A stretch of 64,000 bases of DNA. Source: Posidonia oceanica (Eukaryota > Streptophyta > Magnoliopsida > Alismatales > Posidoniaceae). Below the pieces are notes generated by a model. It did no database searches, was not told the origin of the DNA, and saw only the letters and a program-made list of their open reading frames with translations. The stretch covers positions 12,403,001-12,467,000 of the forward strand of contig JAZBRS010000013.1 of the NCBI GenBank assembly GCA_037176725.1, read 5' to 3'. Positions within the stretch are counted from its first letter, which is position 1. Each line of letters opens with the position of its first letter. The position numbers were made by a program, and so were the translations under genes. Positions 49,401-59,814 of this stretch are shown here, piece after piece.

Positions 49401-51334
49401 CTGTAGTAACCCAGCTTCCTTCCACTATCCCCTTAGAACCTGCTAGAACCACTCCTCCAGCTGCTAGGAGAAGCCAACCTAAAGCAGACTTAACCTCTCA
49501 GCTTAAGAAGGTCAAAGCCGACATCTCCATCTGGGATTTGATCCACACTTCTGCCGAACACCGCGAGGCTTTTCTTCGCGTGTTCCAGGCTGCTCGTGTG
49601 TCCCAGTCCATTGAGCCTTCTGCCTTGGAGAGCATGGTTGGGTTAATCGCGGAGCCCCAGGTCATCTCTTTTACGAGTGATGAGCTGCCTCCGGCGGGGA
49701 TTAATCACAACCAGCCCCTGTTCGTCACGGTGCAGTTCAAAAACTTCCGCATTCCCCTAACACTGGTTGATAACGGGTCAGGCCTTAACGTCTGCCCCTT
49801 GCGTACAGCAACCAAGCTCGGATTCAAAGCCGAGGATATCACGCCAGCCGTGAAGGGAATGACTGCTTTTGACAACACTCACCATGACGCTCTAGGGATT
49901 CTGATTATCCCTCTGGCTATCGGCCCGGTCGTCTTCGACGTAGAATTCTATGTCGTCGACTTGAAGCCTAACTTCAATCTTCTGCTTGGGCGCCCTTGGC
50001 TTCACAAGCATCAAGTCCTTCCTTCGACCCTCCATCGAATGATAAAGTACCGTCATGGCGATGATGTCATTGTCGTCATGGCGGAGAACTTTGAGAAGGA
50101 GCGGATCGAAGCAGTCTCTCCCGTGTCTTCGCAATCTATCCCATTTGACCCCGACACTTCTGAAGCCCTCTATCGTGTTAACCGGTGCGAGCCAGTTAAC
50201 TTCGTTCCTGATCTTGAACGTGTCAACTCCTTGACCGTTCACAGCAACCCCTTTCGAATGGTCGAGAATGTATGTCACAAGTGGGGTTACACAAAGGGTA
50301 CGCCGCTCGGGCGTCACGGCCAAGGGATCGCGGAGCCGATCGTAGCAGTGGAGCGAAGGAAGTCTGAAGGTCTCGGCTACGAACCAAAGCTCAACGAAGA
50401 TCGCTGCTTCCAGCTCAAAGATCGTGAAGCAGCCATTCCCAGAGACCTCACTAACTTTACCAGTGCAGGAATTCTGGGATCCACCAACGATCAAGCCACG
50501 ACGCCGACAGAGGATTGGGTGTGTGTTGAGGACTACTACTCGGATGAGGAGCAGTCTGGCACAACAGAGGCAGTCCCAATCAGCTCAGCAGAAACAGTGG
50601 TCAGAGCAGAGGCCCCACAGTCAGTCTTTTCAGCTCTCCCTCTGGCGGATATAGCAGGCAGCTCAGCAGGCCCTGTGGCAGAACAAGCAAGTTCCCACTC
50701 TTTTGCAGCCACGTCTGCATTACAAGTTCAGGCAGCGGTGCAGGAGTTAGAGACACTCCTTCTGACAGAACCAAACATGCTACCGACGGTCACAACCACA
50801 TCAGTGCCACTGTCCCCATCTCTGGAGGGACCATCTATCAGCTCAGCCAGCAACGCGGCTCAGCCCGCTCCAGCATCGTCCTCAGGAATGCAGCTGGCGC
50901 AGTCCGCTTCGCATTCTCCTGACAACCAGCAGCAGCTCTCATGGCAAGACCCCATGGCGTCAGAGGCTGCACTCTCTCAGTTACGGCCTGATACAAAAGG
51001 CCAACTGAGCACTACACTCTCTGGGCCCTTGAGCCCTCTAAAGAGCACCCCTGCTTACTCTCCAACTGTGACCCTGGCAGCTTATTCATCCTTAGCACCG
51101 CTAGCCTGTCTATTTGGGCCATCTACGTCAGAGTTGCCACCATCGGACGCGCCCGTGAACCAGATCATGCAGACCCCAAGGGCGGTGATCTGTCTTGCAG
51201 CCGAGCCAGTGCCGCAGGCCCCCGGCGCCTACTACGTCGACTCCCCCTCAGACGAAGAAGAAGGAGTGGCGATAGAAGCCCAGGTCGATTCCTGGATGTC
51301 CGACTTAGAGTTGCTTTATCAAGAACAACTCTAG
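46484..51334 (+). CDS. gag: B gag-protease polyprotein
   Basis: The ATG at 46484 (MAQYVSEP) has a purine at -3 and G at +4 and is conserved in A and E; the frame upstream lacks ATG. 1,616 residues, then TAG. Domains by residue: Pro-rich N-terminus (1-320), capsid-type gag region (about 350-520), Ser/Asn tract (about 535-560), zinc knuckle with C672, H675, H680, C685 (C-H-H-C instead of the usual C-C-H-C), Pro-rich linker with a 25-residue tandem duplication (about 831-880) absent from A, aspartic protease with D1096 in VDNGSG, and an acidic linker. Gag packages the RNA and PR cuts the polyprotein. The TAG at 51332-51334 is AAG in A and ACG in E; the frame continues beyond it. Confidence 0.93.
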   Translation: MAQYVSEPSFTPVTEGVSVPAPPVAPSVPLVPPPTPGFPPLTSLGSQYTPGQWQASLPPDPVAESILTAVTRAPETPLPPPPQGYVAFDIPSTAAATFSIESFPPGQSVSVPLVSQPPPALHFSVPTGETPEAHYQHLMELAQRLQGMALSVRPPSVPVVPEVPPRPVPAFLASTSTPPPRPSSQLLTVPTMGARLPPPPAQHLAQHAPLPSGGQPFGSAGAQYLTGSLSGTPPAQQLVLRHPTPVPAQHGIYSSPLPQVQHPAYTPAYTIPQHGYVGHPVAPPGDAMVDPEEHLGATHSAYVLATPADPSPPAAIQDPINNRMDVLEKALRLVQGTEHQTYQFRDLCCFPEAVLPPKFKIPDFEKYNGRGCPVAHLKAYCGDLAQLQADERLLIRLFQKSLTGPALKWFTSLDMSAIKTWNDLSQAFLEQYSFNLDLVPKRADLIAIKQNSGEPFGEYVGRWRALASQVRDRPSDEESIEIVIKGAQPSLGALLSIQPVTTFAALIRAGARVESSLRSGNFPALSAFAKQAAISSSSANSSISNNNNSGSNSNRPKRKDSPKPAVAFVDSPAVPVRLPSRPAPAQMVYAPAPRNPHTPHITTTARPVYPAAPVQQGPYPRQRRPPTERRNFTPLVEPLTVILPKVASLLKFPEVRPPPSPLLHWFRSDLFCNFHRSVGHSTDNCFSLRNAIQDLIESGTIVIDTHEASTQARTHASASPAVPLHSGIVRQPLPEHSYPGGAGTSGVHSVFPSGPATSEVDPSDLISDISEPFPISLYLAAVTGSESGIHLIRPRARPEHPLAPPTVLPQAQSPVHLLARAQPSSPIHLLGRPQPHLLGRPQPAPAFPPQQPYPLDRPRLHLLGRPQPAPAFPPQQPYPLDRPQYPVGPPVTPPVLAARAPVVFDLTLDTHRVPYSYATEMCAEVTRSGRVYRPPVPATRPTHPRPVMPPPSSQPIADPTPDQPVVSQIPTQPVVTQLPSTIPLEPARTTPPAARRSQPKADLTSQLKKVKADISIWDLIHTSAEHREAFLRVFQAARVSQSIEPSALESMVGLIAEPQVISFTSDELPPAGINHNQPLFVTVQFKNFRIPLTLVDNGSGLNVCPLRTATKLGFKAEDITPAVKGMTAFDNTHHDALGILIIPLAIGPVVFDVEFYVVDLKPNFNLLLGRPWLHKHQVLPSTLHRMIKYRHGDDVIVVMAENFEKERIEAVSPVSSQSIPFDPDTSEALYRVNRCEPVNFVPDLERVNSLTVHSNPFRMVENVCHKWGYTKGTPLGRHGQGIAEPIVAVERRKSEGLGYEPKLNEDRCFQLKDREAAIPRDLTNFTSAGILGSTNDQATTPTEDWVCVEDYYSDEEQSGTTEAVPISSAETVVRAEAPQSVFSALPLADIAGSSAGPVAEQASSHSFAATSALQVQAAVQELETLLLTEPNMLPTVTTTSVPLSPSLEGPSISSASNAAQPAPASSSGMQLAQSASHSPDNQQQLSWQDPMASEAALSQLRPDTKGQLSTTLSGPLSPLKSTPAYSPTVTLAAYSSLAPLACLFGPSTSELPPSDAPVNQIMQTPRAVICLAAEPVPQAPGAYYVDSPSDEEEGVAIEAQVDSWMSDLELLYQEQL

Positions 51335-54300
51335 TCAATAGCAGAAGACCTGGCAGACCATCAAGCTGCAGAAAGGAAAGGAAAAGCCGTAGTTACGGAT
51401 CCTCCTCTGCAGGAGGACCATACCACTATCATGGTCCTAGAAGACTCAGCAATGCCGGACTCCCCTAGACCAGATGAGCTCATCACTCTTCAACCAGAAG
51501 GCGGGTCTAGGTGGTTTGTGCAACCCATGCCTCACCTGAACAATATACCGAGCGGCAGTAACCAGATCAGCCGCCAGTCTGGCGTATCCCCCACAAGCAC
51601 ACTAGAAGACCCAGAGGGAGGAACATCAGCAGTACATGCAGCAGCAGTAACAGAGCAGAATGCCTCAGCAGCAGAGCAGAATGCCTCAGCGGTAGAACAG
51701 TCAGCAGTATCAGCAGTAGAGTCAGCTAAGCCATCAGCAGTATCAACAGAGCACTCAGCAGAGCCAGTCAGGCCAGAGCAAACAACAGAAGGAGTTGCTG
51801 GGACGGAGGTCGCGCACCGAGGCTACAAGAATACTCGAGTGAGCGTGACCATCCTGAAGCGTCACCAGGGCCAAGCAGCGGAACACATGCACTCTTTCAA
51901 CATCACAAACCCTTCCTTCGAGAAAGAGATCCTCTCAGAACTTATTGCCTATGGAGAGGAAGATGATACGGGCATGGACGAGACTGACGAACCTTTGCCC
52001 GAGTTCCGACCCTATGACGACGACCCAGAAGGCCCCAATCTCCATGTTGAAGAAGAAACGGAGGTTGTCAACATCGGCACAGCTGAGGAAGTCAGAGAAG
52101 TTTGCATCAGTGCCCAGCTGTCCACCCAGGTTCGAGCAGAATTCATCGCATTCCTGAAAGAATATGCGGATGTCTTCGCCTGGAGTTATGAAGATATGGT
52201 CGGCCTTGACATAGAGATAGTGGTGCACAATCTGCCATTAAATCCGGATGCCAAGCCAGTAAAGCAGAAACTAAGAAGATGGCGACCGCAGTGGCTGCTC
52301 ATGATCAAAGAAGAGATAATGAAGCAGCTTGGAGTCAACTTTCTGAAGGTCGTTCTTTATCCTGAATGGCTGGCAAACATTGTACCTGTGCCCAAGAAAG
52401 ATGGCCGAATCCGGATCTGTATCGACTACAGGGACCTGAACAAGGCGAGTCCCAAGGACGACTTTCCATTGCCTCACATTGATGTCCTAGTCGACAATAC
52501 AGCAGGCCACAAGATGCTCTCCTTCATGGACGGCTTTTCTGGATACAATCAGATCAAAATGGCAGAAGAGGACATGGAAAAGACTTCATTCATCACCCCT
52601 TGGGGAGTCTTCTGCTACCAAGTCATGCCGTTCGGCCTGAAGAATGCTGGTGCAACCTATCAAAGGGCCATGACTGCGCTATTCCACGACCTCATGCACC
52701 AAGAAGTGGAGGTCTATGTAGACGACATGATTGCCAAAACCAAAGAGCCCGAGGATCATCTTGCCTGTCTCAGAAAGCTCTTTGACCGTCTACGGAAGTA
52801 CAAGCTGCGCCTGAATCCCAAGAAGTGCGTATTCGGGGTATCTTCTGGCAAATTGCTCGGCTACATTGTCAGCCAAAGGGGGATTGAGGTGGACCCGTTG
52901 AAAGCACAAGCCATCGTGGACATGCCACCCCCTAGAACTGAAAAGGAAGTCAGAAGTCTGCTTGGGCGTTTACAATATATCAGTCGCTTCATTGCACAGC
53001 TTACGCCCATCTGCGAACCCATATTCAAGCTCTTAAGGAAGAATGCGCAGATTCACTAGAGCGAGGAGTGCCGGGCTGCATTTGCCAAGATCAAGCAGCT
53101 GCTGATCAAGCCTCCTGTCCTGGTCCCGCCTACGCCAGGGAGACCTTTGCTTCTCTACCTTTCTACCACGCAGCATTCCATGGGCGCCGTCTTGGGCCAA
53201 CATGACGAATCTGGTAGAAAGGAGCGCGCCATCTACTACCTGAGCAAGAAATTTAATGAATGTGAAGCCAGGTACACAACACTAGAGAAGACTTGCTTGT
53301 CCCTTGTCTGGGCTGCACAGAAGCTGAGGCACTACATGATGGCATACCCAGTACAGCTCTTATGCCGGCACGATCCCATCAAATTCCTCTTCCAGAAGCC
53401 GGCCATGGTGGGCAGATGTGCTAAGTGGCAGGTGTTATTGTCTCAATACGACATCACCTTCGTCACACAGAAATCCATGAAGGGTCAAGCAATGGCAGAC
53501 CATCTTGCTGACCTCCCTCTGCCTGAATACCAACCCCTCCAGACGCAGTTCCCTGATGAAGACATTCTCTTTGCAATGGAGGACTCTGAGCAGAAAGATC
53601 CTGAAGAAGCAGAGGAATGGCAGCTCTACTTTGATGGTGCAGTCAACAAGAAGGGCCGAGGCGTAGGCGCAGTGCTGACCACGCCCCAAGGACAGATGAC
53701 TCCTTTCGTGAGGAAGCTGACTTTCACCTGCACAAACAACGAAGCAGAATACGAAGCATGCATCCTGGGGTTGAAAGTCGCCCTCGAGCATGAGGCGCAG
53801 AAGCTGCATGTGCACGGCGATGCCATGCTGGTGGTTTCTCAAGTGAACGGCGATTGGAAGACAAAAGATCCCAAGCTTGTGCCGTATCACGAACACCTGC
53901 TGAGGCTGATGAAAGAATTCAAGAGCATCCGCTTCACATACCTGAACAGAGCGAAGAACGCGTATGCAGACGCACTAGCAACTCTGGCATCCTGGCTCAC
54001 TATATCAGAAGACAGCACTATGGATGTATCAGTCACTCGCATTGAGCAGCCTGCATACTGCATGAGCATAGAAGAAGCGGATCCCGCAGAGGGGCAGCCC
54101 TGGTATCAAGACATAAAATCTTTCCTGGAGTCTGGTAACTTTCCTCCTGATACCACGGCAGCAGACAAGAGAACTTTGGCGCGTCTGGCGTCAAAGTATG
54201 TGTTAGGGGCCGGGCAGCTATACAGAAGGTCTTACAATCAGATGCTACTGCGCTGCCTGAACAAGTCGGAGGCTGACACGCTGATGCTTCAAGTGCATGC

Positions 54301-55342
54301 GGGAACTTGTGGCCCGCACATGAATGGCGTCCTCCTGGCCAAGAAGATCATGCTTCAAGGATATTTCTGGCAGACCATGGAAGCCGACTGCTGCCGGTTC
54401 GTGCGTAGATGCCATAACTGTCAAATTCATGGTAACTTCATCAAGGCCCCTCCACATCAGCTGCACAACATGTCTTCGCCATGGCCTTTCTCCACCTGGG
54501 GGATCGATGTCATCGGCGCCATCCACCCCGCTGCTTCAAATGGTCATCGTTACATTCTCGTAGCGATCGATTACTTTACCAAGTGGGTGGAAGCGGCCTC
54601 TTACAGGACAGTCACCGCTGCGGCAACAGAAAAATTTATCAGAAACAATATTGTTGCCTGGTATGGGGTCCCGCACTCTGTCATCTCTGATAACGGCTCA
54701 AACTTTATTGCCAAAAGGATCGAAGAATACCTGCAAAGTCTCAAGATCAAGCACCATCGATCCTCGCCTTATCGGCCTCAGATGAACGGAGCAGTGGAAT
54801 CTGCAAACAAAAACATTGCCAAGATCCTGAAGAAAATGGCAGAAATCCACAAGGATTGGCATGACAAGCTCCCGTACACACTCTGGGCGTACAGGACATC
54901 AATACGGACCTCTACAGGAGCCACCCCGTACTCTCTGGTGTACGGCATGGAAGCAGTGTTACCTGTTGAAGTGGAGATCCCCTCCCTGCGGATCCTGCGG
55001 GAAGCTGAGTTGGAAGAAGCAGAATGGGTCGAAGACCGCTGCGTCCAACTGAACTTAATTGATGAGCGCAGATTGCAAGCCATGCATAACGCTCACTGCT
55101 ATCAGAAGCGGATGGCCAAAGCATTCTTGAAGAAGGTCCAGCCCAGAAGCTTTCAGCCAGGGGACCTTGTCTTGCGCGCCATTCTTTTGCCTGACGGTCG
55201 AGGGAAATTCCGACCCAATTGGCGCGGCCCATTTGTGGTCAAACAGATCTTCTCGGGAGGCGCTGTGACTCTTGAGGATATGGACCAGATTGAGCAGTCT
55301 GAGCCCATCAACCTCTGCTATCTCAAGAAGTACTATCAGTAG
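51335..55342 (+). pseudogene. pol: B pol: RT, RNase H, archaeal-type RNase H, integrase; one internal amber
   Basis: Continues gag-PR in the same frame after the TAG at 51332. Numbering from the gag ATG: variable Ala/Ser/Glu linker, RT with FMDGFSGYNQ and YVDD at 2078-2081, an amber codon at 53057-53059 (residue 2192; Trp in E), gypsy RNase H (about 2220-2290), second RNase H with D2384, E2422 and D2446 and YADALATLAS, integrase with HHCC region, D2675, D2736 and E2772 (a DD35E spacing) and a C-terminal part with NWRGPF. Ends KKYYQ and TAG at 55340-55342. Apart from the two ambers the 2,953-codon frame is open. A single recent G-to-A change would explain the second amber. Confidence 0.9.
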
Positions 55343-56850
55343 CCGAAAGCGGCCCCGTTGCAGATGCCCTTCTCCCACTTGCATTTTCATTCTCGTCTTC
55401 TTGCTTCAACTCTGTTTCAAATCATCATCGTCATCCTTTCAACTCTTACATCCCTATTTAAATCATCATCATCGTCATCTTTTCAGTTCTTGCCCCCTTT
55501 CTTTTCAAATCATCATCGTCATTCTCTCAAGCATTGTATCTTTGGCCCGGTGATGACAACCGGAAGTGCTTGCCTGCTCTGGAAAGAGTCACCCTGCCTC
55601 ACCCGGCACTACTTAGATGTCTTAGCAAGTGAGGGAGCCACCACCAGTGAGGACAGGCAAACTGTCTAATCTCGTAAGGACATACATCTCTGCGAGAGAA
55701 AAATGTTAGGATGTGAATCTGAAAAGGTGAGAGTAGACATCTAGGCTTGGGCACATCCAAGGGACAGAGGACGAAGACACAGGCCGGCCCTAGAGATAGG
55801 GGTGTGCAGTCTAACCCTGTTCCTTCTACCCATCACACAGCAGACCCAAAGCCTAAATCTATTACAATTCAAGCTCCCTCCTTTTGCCACCAAAATGGGG
55901 ATAGCAAAAGCCTGAAAAAAAAAGAAGAGAAAAGCAAAACAACAAGCGAAAAAAAAAAAGAAAGAGAAAAGAGATAGAACAAAAACCAAAAAAAAAAGGA
56001 AAAAAGCAAGTAAAGCAAAAAACAAAAAAAAAGAGAAGAAGAAAAGGGCAAGTTGCAGCCCGAAAATACAGGCACCGTTATCCCCCATACCATCACTAGA
56101 GATCCCCAGGGAGTTAAGCTTGAAAAGGGTCTACCACATCCCTCCAAGAGCAACACTTACCCTTCTTCTAGCTAGGGGCAGAAAAAGGACTGCATACCCA
56201 TGAGGGAGAAACCTTTCAAAAAAGAGAGAGCTGAAAGAATAGGTGTAGGTCCTGAAAGCGCAGCCAGTAGCCTGTCCTCACCATATCACCATCTGTATAA
56301 TGCCAACACCTGTTCCGGAGCGCCACCAATAAGCCGAGAGTCTGAGTAGGACCCAATGAGTCAAGGACCACTCCCTTCCTCTGCAGCAGGCACCAAAGCA
56401 CTCCGCACGCTGAGGGCACTCAAGCATCCACTCAAGCATACTCATTCATCCAATACTACTCATCTTCATAAGCATAGCACTTGCATCCTGCATACATGCA
56501 TCCTCTTTCTGTCATTTCTTTTCTCATCAATCATTTCGCTCTGCAACACGCTCCGGCCCTAAGACAGTACTTCTCCCCAGCAGAGCGCATCGACGACACT
56601 CAAGCTGCGCTGGTCCAGATCTCCTGCCAGCCCTCGCCCCCATGTCCGCAAGACTACAACAAAATCCCCCTGCTTATCAGTGCTTAACTGCTATGTTCCG
56701 TTATCAACTGCTAAATGCATATGGAACTACGTTTTCAGTTTCAGTTTCTTCTTGTTGCCAATGATTACATACCTGCGAGATCTGACTGTTTATTGATAGC
56801 AGGTACCGTCAAGCTTTGCATCCATCAGCCTGTCTGCTGCAATCAGCGCA
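55343..56850 (+). other. B spacer between pol and PMD ORF
   Basis: No supported ORF. Positions 55395-55540 have repeated ATCATCATCGTCAT words. Positions 55545-55700 are the block shared with E and C. Positions 55910-56045 are a long A/G-rich tract. 56345-56420 contains the segment shared with the CATATG region of E and C. The remainder shows nothing I recognise. Confidence 0.6.
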
Positions 56851-58053
56851 ATGGGCTTCCCTACTCTGCTAACTCCTGCACATTGCTCGGAAGCCCTGCG
56901 AGAATGGATCGGCAGGCTCACTCAAGTAGACTGTGAAAAGCTGCGCCTGTGGGGCATACCAACTAAACTGCTGAAGGCTGCTGATGTGGAAGTCAGCCGC
57001 CACCTTCTGTGTGCCGCCGCAAGATTCTGGAAACCGGCACACCACGTCTTCCGCTTTGGCAAGACTGAACTGACACCTACACTGGAAGAGGTGCGTCGGA
57101 TCTGTGGCTTTTCAAAGATCATGGGGCCGCCTATTTTCATGAGGCGAGACGGATATCTCGAAGTCCTAAGCCAGCTGACTGGGCTATCCACTCGAACCTG
57201 CCAACAGAAACTAATCTGCACCAGTGGACCAGAGCCCATGCTTCGCCTTGCACACTTCAATGATATCATGAACAAGCGTGCTGACCTCGGAGATGAGCTG
57301 TGGCTCCGAGGATTCGTCATCCGCTTTCTGGGCGAGCTGATCTTTACTCATGGCCGACTGACAGTGGCCATCGAGGTCGCAGAGATTGCACTAGCTGTGG
57401 TGACCCAGCACGTAGACCTGGCACCAGTTGTCTTGGCAGAGACCTATCGCGGGCTGGACCGCATTTCTCATCGCTGCCGCCACTTCCACGGTTGCGGAGC
57501 ACTCATACAAGTCTGGCTGACCGCGCACTTAGAGATGGACCTTCTACGCCCTCAAATGCATGCTTTCGAAGCTTACTGCAGCGGCGCCCATACCAGAGCA
57601 GACAAGAGTGTCAAAGACGAGTACGAGAGGCTGTCAGCACTGACTGACGACGCTGTGACCTGGCGTATCACTCCCTCTGCAGCCGAGCCATTCACTGTCT
57701 TTTTCAGCGCGCGCGACACGCGACTGATCGTCCTTCCAGGCTTCACAGCAGGCGTAGAGTACCACCCAATCAGGGTCATGCGCCAGTTCGGCTTCCAGCA
57801 GGGCGCCTTCATCGACAGTACAGCGCCCAAGCTTCTACAGACGTACCCTCTCAGCACAACTGCCCCAACCAAGAAGCTTGCTAGTCTGATGCAGCATGGG
57901 GTCCAATCCATAGACATTGCAGCTGTGAGAGGTGTAGGATGCACCCCTGAATATGAAGCTGAAGTCCGACAGCTCTGGCCTATTACTGAAATTCCGCCAA
58001 GCGGCCCCTTGTTCCCCGACTCCAGACAGTCGAAGAAGGCCCGAACTGACTAG
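56851..58053 (+). CDS. B additional ORF: intact PMD-like protein, 400 aa
   Basis: Starts MGFPTLLTPAHCSE, ends KKARTD. Features typical of plant mobile domain proteins: an N-terminal HHVFRFGKTELTPTLEEVRRICGF segment (residues about 68-91; the family has F..GE.T.TL.DV..L.G), and YHPIRVMRQFGFQQ (residues about 305-318; the family has RV.RQFG..Q). No signal peptide or membrane segment is visible; the C-terminus is basic. PMD proteins include the Arabidopsis MAIN/MAIL1 group and are known to be carried by plant transposons. The ORF sits 1.5 kb after pol in the same orientation, also in C and E, so its capture predates these insertions. A role in silencing evasion or targeting would be speculation. 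Confidence 0.85.
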   Translation: MGFPTLLTPAHCSEALREWIGRLTQVDCEKLRLWGIPTKLLKAADVEVSRHLLCAAARFWKPAHHVFRFGKTELTPTLEEVRRICGFSKIMGPPIFMRRDGYLEVLSQLTGLSTRTCQQKLICTSGPEPMLRLAHFNDIMNKRADLGDELWLRGFVIRFLGELIFTHGRLTVAIEVAEIALAVVTQHVDLAPVVLAETYRGLDRISHRCRHFHGCGALIQVWLTAHLEMDLLRPQMHAFEAYCSGAHTRADKSVKDEYERLSALTDDAVTWRITPSAAEPFTVFFSARDTRLIVLPGFTAGVEYHPIRVMRQFGFQQGAFIDSTAPKLLQTYPLSTTAPTKKLASLMQHGVQSIDIAAVRGVGCTPEYEAEVRQLWPITEIPPSGPLFPDSRQSKKARTD

Positions 58054-58328
58054 GCCCTTGTGCAACCATCATATGGTCTTCTTTCAGACTATGCTGTACA
58101 TTTCTGGCCTGCCACAGGCATTGTACCTACCAAGCTTTATCAATGAAAAACTGTTTCTGCTTTCTGCTTGCACATCAAGTTTCTTTGCTGTATTGCATAT
58201 CATTATCATCACCATCTTGGGCCCTCTAACCAGACTTGCAGGCATCACAACGCAGTAAAGTCCTCAGCACCCAATCCGGAGTCCAGAACATCTGCGGACC
58301 CGCGTCGTCAAGCTACGCCATCCGGCGT

Positions 58329-58910
58329 CCTCAGCTGATCATCCCCAGCTGAGTCCTCTGCGGGCTGGCACCCCAAACTGCCCGGTGAAAGGTCCGTCAA
58401 CCTGTCATCATCCTCAGCTGATCATCCCCAGCTGAGTCCCTTGCGGGCTGGCACCCCAAACTGCCCGGTGAAAGGTCCATCAACCTGTCATCATCCTCAG
58501 CTGATCATCCCCAGCTGAGTCCCTTGCGGGCTGGCACCCCAAACTGCCCGGTGAAAGGTCCGTCAACCTATCATCATCCTCAGCTGATCATCCCCAGCTG
58601 AGTCCCTTGCGGGCTGGCACCCCGAACTGCCCGGCGAAAGGTCCGTCAACCTGTCATCATCCTCAGCTGATCATCCCCAGCTGAGTCCCTTGCGGGCTGG
58701 CACCCCAAACTGCCCGGCGAAAGGTCCGTCAACCTGTCATCATCCCCAGCTGAGTCCTCTGCGGGCTGGCACCCCAAACTGCTCGGCGAAAGGTCCGTCA
58801 ACCTGACACTCTTCTCGGCTGATCACCTCAGCTGAGTCCCCAACTGATCGCCCTCAGCTGAGTCCCCTACGGGCTGGCACCCCAAACTGCTCGGCGATGG
58901 GTTCGTCAAC
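58329..58910. repeat. 83-bp tandem array
   Basis: Units start CCTCAGCTG at 58329, 58412, 58495, 58578 and 58661, exactly 83 bp apart with few changes, followed by two shortened or altered units. Each full unit holds the inverted repeat CTCAGCTG...CAGCTGAG with a short loop. Confidence 0.93.
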
Positions 58911-58948
58911 CTATCATCCATCCACTCGCTCATTTATCTTTGCATCCT

Positions 58949-59350
58949 GATGCCAGGGGCGCTTCGGACATCCCCTGGTATCATCCTGATACCAGGGGCA
59001 TCTTTTGGCTGCCCTGCAGTATCATCCCCAGCTGATCGCCCTCAGCTGAATCCCTTGCGGGCTGGTACCCCAAACTACTCGTCTGACAAGCACGACACTC
59101 TTGTCATCACTCTCTGCTTTCGATGCCAAGGACGCGCTGGCCAACCCCTGGTGTCATCCCGACACCAGGGGCATCTTTTGATCGCCCCTTGGTATCGTTC
59201 TTTCCCTCTTTCCCCTATGACGTTCCTGGCGTCATGGGATGATTTCTTCTCATCATTCCCTTACCCCTTCTTTGCCGGCCGATAAGTCCGATATCTTATC
59301 ATTCTCATCATTCCCTCATCCCCTCTTTGCCGGCCGATAAGTCCGATATC
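58949..59350. repeat. Group of long inverted repeats
   Basis: Includes GATGCCAGGGG...CCCCTGGTATC (58949-58982), a perfect 11-bp pair CCCCTGGTGTC (59145-59155) and GACACCAGGGG (59161-59171) with a 5-base loop, TGACG...CGTCA near 59218-59235, and two copies of GATAAG...CTTATC near 59281 and 59337. Variants change in both arms. Confidence 0.7.
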
Positions 59351-59364
59351 TTATCAATCAACAA

Positions 59365-59790
59365 TTCTCATCATGATCTCATCCCCCTCTTTAGCTTAAA
59401 TTCTCATCATGATCTCATCCCCCTCTTTAGCTCAAATTCTCATCATGATCTCATCCCCCTCTTTAGCTTAGCTTCTCATCATGATCTCATCCCCCACTTT
59501 AGCTTAGCTTCTCATCATGATCTCATCCCCCTCTTTAGCTTAAACTCTCATCATGATCTCGTCCCCCTCTTTAGCTTAGCTTCTCATCATGATCTCATCC
59601 CCCTCTTTAGCTTAAACTCTCATCATGATCTCATCCCCCTCTTTAGCTTAGCTTCTCATCATGATCTCATCCCCCTCTTTAGCTTAACTTCTCATCATGA
59701 TCTCATCCCCCTCTTTAGCTTAAATTCTCATCATGATCTCATCCCCCTCTTTAGCTTAACTTCTCATCATGATCTCGTCCCCTCTTATCA
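59365..59790. repeat. 36-bp tandem array, 12 units
   Basis: Units start TTCTCATCATGATCTC at 59365 and then every 36 bp to 59761. Each contains the palindrome ATCATGAT. Only a few bases vary, mainly at the unit ends (AAATT, AGCTT, AACTT, AACTC). Confidence 0.95.
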
Positions 59791-59814
59791 TCAACCAATC
59801 ACTCGTGCTAGGCT

